Positions 15,401 through 17,198 of a stretch of 17,198 bases of DNA are shown here, piece after piece. The notes beneath the pieces were generated by a model. The model saw only the letters and a list, made by a program, of their open reading frames with translations. It had not been told where the DNA came from and searched no databases. A program made the position numbers and the translations under genes. The DNA comes from Gallionellaceae bacterium (GTDB lineage: Bacteria > Pseudomonadota > Gammaproteobacteria > Burkholderiales > Gallionellaceae): positions 524 through 17,721 of the forward strand of contig DMCN01000054.1 of assembly GCA_003445795.1 (NCBI GenBank), in the 5' to 3' direction. The number at the start of each line of letters is the position of its first letter. Position 1 is the stretch's first letter.

Positions 15401-17198
15401 GGAACTGGAAGTGGTTGAAGTCGAAGAACCCATGCCCACCCACGGTGCCGATGGCAAACCTCTGAGCAAGGAAGAGCTCGACGCCATCGTTGCCGAGCGC
15501 GCCGCCAAAGCCGCAGAAAAGGCAGCAGAAAAAGCTGCCAAAGCCATCAGAGTCGCCGAAGAGAAACGGATCCGTGACGAACAACGCTTCACCGACCACA
15601 TCCAGAACCTCGCCAGCAAACCCGGCCAGGAATGGATAGGCCAACTCGCCCTGATGGCGAAAGACAAACCCGATAGCGTCAAACTGCAACAAGTCAATGC
15701 GGCCTTGCAGCATTGGGACTATGCGCATGAAGGGCTGACCGGTGAAGCGTCCGCTGTGATTGCGATTGTGGTGACGTACTTTACGGCGGGGGCTGGATCC
15801 GCCGTTGTGGGTACCGCGGCCACCACTACTGCGGTCGTCACCACCGCCGTCGTTCAAGCCGCCATCACCACCCTTGCTACCCAAGCCACCCTCAGCCTCA
15901 TCAACAACAAAGGCAACGTCGGCAAGACCCTCGACGACATGGGCAAGAGCGAGAACGTCAAGGCACTGGTCACCTCCATGATCACGGCGGGCATTCTCTC
16001 CGGTCTCAGCCAGACCATGACAATTGCCGATGGCAAAACAAGTCTGAGCAGCATCAACGCCAAATCCGACTTCATGGACATTCTGCAAAAGAACGTCATC
16101 AACAACACAGCCAGCACCGTCGTTAATCACGCCATCAATGGCGGCGACCTGCAACAGATGCTCGAACAAAGCCTCAAGAACGCCCTCATCGATACCGGTG
16201 CGGCAACAGCAGCCAACTGGATCGGCGACCAGAAGCAAGACAAAACCTTCAACAACGTCACCCACAAACTTGCCCACGCTCTCGCAGGATGTGCGCTGGG
16301 TGCGGCCAAGGCCAACGATTGCAGCAGCGGGGCACTAGGGGCGGTGGTGGGTGAGATCACGGCGGAACTCTACTCGCCGGACAGCACGGCAGGCATGAGC
16401 CAGGAACAGATTGCCGAAATGAAGACCAACACCATCAATTTCTCCAAGTTGATGGCGGGGGTGGCGGCGGCGTTGACGGGCGGGGATGCGGCGGCGATCA
16501 ATCTGGCTGCGGCAGCAGCGGGGAATGCGGTTGAGAACAATCGGTTGCTGCATCAGGAAGAGTCCGAAGCATTGGCCAAGGCCAAGGAAGGCAAGTCAGA
16601 CAGGGAAAGGCACGAATTGGATGCTGCCGCATGCGCGCTGGCGCACTGCGCGGATGGCGTACCGCCAAGCGACCCGAATTACGAAAAGCTGCAAGCGCTG
16701 CAACAAGAAGGGGAACGATACAAAGATACACAGCAAGCCTTGGTGCAGACTGGAGCGTTCTCCTATTCCGGGTATACCAGAAGAGATGCCGCAAACGATT
16801 TCTTGGCAAAGCATGACGAGGGAATGACACGCACAATAGGCGGCGTCAGAGTTGTAGGCGGTGCAGTGGGTACAGTAGGCGGTGGTGCGATGGCTGCTGG
16901 CGGGGCGGCTGCCTGCGGCGGAACTCTGATTAGCTGCGCGCTCGTACCCGTGGGGCTTGGATTGAGTACGATTTCCTATGGCGACATGCTGGACGGAAAC
17001 AAGCAACTGACAGGGGCATACAACTCAACTGAAGGTCAGCGCGTACTCGACTCGTTCGACCCCTCAACCTATCCGGGCGAACGGGATCGCGTAACTGAAT
17101 TGGGATTGGAAGGTCTGATGGGGCTTGCCGAGTTCGGGGTTGGGAAGTTCGGCTTCAAGGTGTTTGATAAGGTGTTTGGTGGGAACACCAAGCTGTCG
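9450..17198 (+). CDS. cdiA: CdiA/TpsA giant contact-dependent inhibition exoprotein, 3' end cut by window
   Basis: A single frame is open for 2583 codons with no stop, running off the window. In CDI systems this protein is exported by CdiB, forms a filament, binds a receptor on neighbours and delivers a C-terminal toxin. Domains in order: long N-terminus with hydrophobic export segment at residues 27-45; TPS/haemagglutination domain at about 55-185 with NPNGI (156-160) and the CNGC pair C162/C165; first repeat block to about 690; variable central region about 690-1050; a conserved block of the long-haemagglutinin family at 1049-1192 (SSGLYTINP, YLVVTDSRF); second FHA repeat block about 1200-1965; acidic/Pro segment about 1970-2000; Ala/Lys/Glu coiled coil about 2006-2050; DUF637-like region about 2046-2280; pretoxin with VENN at 2361-2364. 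The 219 residues after VENN start the variable toxin part. The toxin core and cdiI lie outside. Confidence 0.93.
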   Translation, partial: MSTRKQANNEQSLDDNALVRPSPFRRAIAWITLIAYIGQPLVVTAEVIADQAAAANNRPLVDVTANGLPLVQIAPPSAAGVSHNQYTQFNVGPAGVILNNSQESVLTQQAGYVGANPNLVNGSARIILNEVTSTSRSQLNGYTEVAGQQAEVIIANPNGITCNGCGFINASRGVLTTGAPVMGVGGSLDYFRVTGGDIQIGAAGMNASNTSQLDIITRSVQVNGELWANNLNVITGANRVNYNTLGVQLIPGTGAQPTVGIDVALLGGMYANKIRLIGTEAGVGVNSLGNLSAQAGDFTLDNAGQITLGGNTTAIGSITTPGNIAIHSDTSINNYGILYSQQDALLTSTGGISNAGLLTAGGNLTLEADSLNSTGTLGSGIDVYGNASQFGNLEIITQNQTAATGSNIAGDSMSIRASEINLTNSNTNAWTGITLTATAGNINNTNGLIVNALDGNGNISLTASNGSLINADGRIGSDQNLTIIANALTGSGKAIAGNDVSITLQSDYTNAATNVLFANRNLLFNTSGNFTNQTALEAQGRLTVSAANIFNQAGGSFNATQTILTTNGLTTTGDITNDGRIDGSVIAVTASNFTNNASIIGDYVTITANNLTNQSNSAIIGATTNIDLWITNQLGNFDGAEIYSMGDLNIAANNAMDANGNYTGLTQRIVNEGSSLTKSSLIEADGNINIGAAIIDNQRPTIIPTDVVRSVVTRSLTTPTNYTNTSYFSWNRPYTAADAPIQGGFFTQDMVGLNFTTQSFNVVGNESYSNAPTVYYENISSTSYAAVQYSSTSTDWNGNLVRTTQVINASDIASSTTNWVWGGGYTVRLNNGTVLSFDALDKQGQYYNVSYYPGFNPNVNIHPSQIQTSSSGATETSRSAITTTTDQVVNLALQPREAQIRASGNININLGPTGELNNYVSTIAAGGDITINDIKTSKTSTSTGIVPNSSSVTNTAFQLNRTVSTVGTSNMVRYYECGSWWWPDTCSEGSTIPSPEISHSTALSTIPSAITAGGSLVVHTEVATNTTIGGAQTANPADSDIPEVITLPSSGLYTINPAPDQDYLVVTDSRFTNYQSFISSDYMLERLTLDPQYTQRRLGDGFYEQKLINDQVTQLTGRRFIAPYANAQDEIKALMDSGIAAAKELKLVTGLTLTKEQVAALTMDILWMVEEKVTLPNGDMTKVLVPKVYLTSLHTADLKPNGALIAADVIDINATGMLANSGRIKGNTAVMLAANDIFNKNGTISSLGELTLNAGNDIRNESGMIRGRSVQLSAGRDILNSTLTQTIKYGDASFGASNTLVLDTGTISATENLSMNAENNITISGANVEAGGNATLNAGGNLTVDTIVEEATATVANSNFHYDTKQITNHTSAIKTGGSLTLVSGNDMRLTSATVEVGKEAMLVAGGDLTIDATKDSYRMSQTTTGEDNFYAAEKRYDERVLAGSINSGGNITLIATQLNAAATTNPDGSGSNDSNTAGRTDGKGNITLQSANITSKNGTIAVAADGNVNIGVTEEEHTTYTELHTESSGFTTTTRRTKRDETWRTDTIGSSLSGDSISISSGKDINIEGSAVEAEHNIDVGAMGSVNIVAATDTYGSEHYSHEITTGWQVKDAFNITNKGPEITSKARTDGTNQSENRSSLTSKKGNLNIMAGGDLVVLGSDLAAGTEADKLWRTPLTGDEGGMASIQAEPTDSSSAKLKSGKGEQDSGKINLTAGGTVAMLAGQDTLSQSSSTLIVTNPNLFTKIRRTITDTFDSLDYSGSTVQGDSVKINAGRDIMLQATDVKAGLGGIELEAGNDILLLAAANTRSSSHQEKLSTDGFTFRADGSLNDTDTRRMNNKFESQTVTNQVTSLVTSGNIKTRSGRDTRIEASTLEAGGAIDLSAGTEATYNEDGSIKTEAVKGDITFAAIKDSSYYSVEDSSNSMPWQSSSGHGEMKETLKLANIKAGTLRQAQGERGGLTVNATGEIIVDIPEVPAEAPAPVELEVVEVEEPMPTHGADGKPLSKEELDAIVAERAAKAAEKAAEKAAKAIRVAEEKRIRDEQRFTDHIQNLASKPGQEWIGQLALMAKDKPDSVKLQQVNAALQHWDYAHEGLTGEASAVIAIVVTYFTAGAGSAVVGTAATTTAVVTTAVVQAAITTLATQATLSLINNKGNVGKTLDDMGKSENVKALVTSMITAGILSGLSQTMTIADGKTSLSSINAKSDFMDILQKNVINNTASTVVNHAINGGDLQQMLEQSLKNALIDTGAATAANWIGDQKQDKTFNNVTHKLAHALAGCALGAAKANDCSSGALGAVVGEITAELYSPDSTAGMSQEQIAEMKTNTINFSKLMAGVAAALTGGDAAAINLAAAAAGNAVENNRLLHQEESEALAKAKEGKSDRERHELDAAACALAHCADGVPPSDPNYEKLQALQQEGERYKDTQQALVQTGAFSYSGYTRRDAANDFLAKHDEGMTRTIGGVRVVGGAVGTVGGGAMAAGGAAACGGTLISCALVPVGLGLSTISYGDMLDGNKQLTGAYNSTEGQRVLDSFDPSTYPGERDRVTELGLEGLMGLAEFGVGKFGFKVFDKVFGGNTKLS
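15297..15323 (+). repeat. REP-like dispersed repeat read in frame within cdiA
   Basis: The word CTTCGACAAGCTCAGG (15299-15314), with its flanks CCCT/AGGG, is a short intergenic repeat unit I recall from many proteobacterial genomes, where it appears translated as FDKLRANG or RQAQGER. Here it reads TLRQAQGER at CdiA residues 1950-1958, between the end of the repeat block and the Pro/Glu-rich segment, and keeps the frame. No second copy is seen in the window. Confidence 0.55.
16530..16541 (+). other. VENN motif marking the toxin boundary of CdiA
   Basis: The codons read Val-Glu-Asn-Asn at residues 2361-2364 within GNAVENNRLL. It is preceded by an Ala-rich pretoxin stretch that contains AHALAGCALG and GALGAVVGEITAE. 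In CdiA proteins this motif separates the conserved body from the exchangeable C-terminal toxin region. Confidence 0.9.
16836..16983 (+). other. Gly/Ala-rich hydrophobic segment of the CdiA C-terminus
   Basis: Residues about 2463-2511 form a glycine- and alanine-rich hydrophobic run (GGAVGTVGGGAMAAGG, then LVPVGLGLSTISYGD) with a Cys pair in ACGGTLISC. It is followed by STEGQRVLDSF and STYPGERD, a pattern often seen between VENN and the nuclease or other toxin core. It probably belongs to the entry domain that carries the toxin through the target inner membrane; that role is inferred. Confidence 0.5.

Noticed and set aside
9417..16277. several long - strand frames opposite cdiA (for example 9417-10475, 14130-15308, 15330-16277)
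   Set aside because: cdiA is a single uninterrupted frame with recognised domains. The antisense frames are Asp/Gly/Val-rich mirror products of its repeats.

Overview
The window looks like chromosomal DNA of a betaproteobacterium, most likely of the Nitrosomonadales/Gallionellaceae type. This is inferred from the moderately high G+C, the form of HldD (longer than the E. coli protein, with extra loops), the run hldD - comEA-like - cysK - cysM, and envelope proteins of Gram-negative type. No RNA genes, CRISPR arrays or insertion sequences were seen.

Left part (1-4589, all + strand): the 3' part of hldD (lipopolysaccharide heptose synthesis), a small secreted ComEA-like helix-hairpin-helix protein closed by a strong terminator, then two related but distinct O-acetylserine sulfhydrylases, cysK and cysM, separated by a very strong hairpin. 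Close behind cysM is an unrecognised exported, probably outer-membrane, protein with a Pro/Lys-rich linker.

Middle (4606-6510, - strand): a lipoprotein with two bacterial Ig-like (BIG2) domains and seven kelch repeats, convergent with the preceding gene and divergent from the next. A 374-base AT-rich intergenic region follows.

Right part (6885-17198, + strand): a two-partner secretion locus of the contact-dependent inhibition (CDI) type. It has a CdiB/TpsB outer-membrane transporter, a small beta-barrel protein placed between the partners, a terminator, and then a giant CdiA/TpsA exoprotein that stays open from 9450 to the window edge (at least 2583 codons, no stop). CdiA has an N-terminal TPS domain, haemagglutinin repeats, an AT-richer central region that probably contacts the receptor, a second repeat block, a DUF637-type region and a VENN pretoxin motif at residues 2361-2364. 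About 219 residues follow the VENN motif. The toxin core and any immunity gene lie beyond the window.

Working model: CdiB exports CdiA, whose central region contacts a neighbouring cell and whose post-VENN C-terminus is delivered as a toxin. The most unusual features are a barrel gene between cdiB and cdiA, a degenerate copy of the cdiB 3' end just before cdiA, a REP-like repeat read in frame inside cdiA, and a strong hairpin between cysK and cysM.
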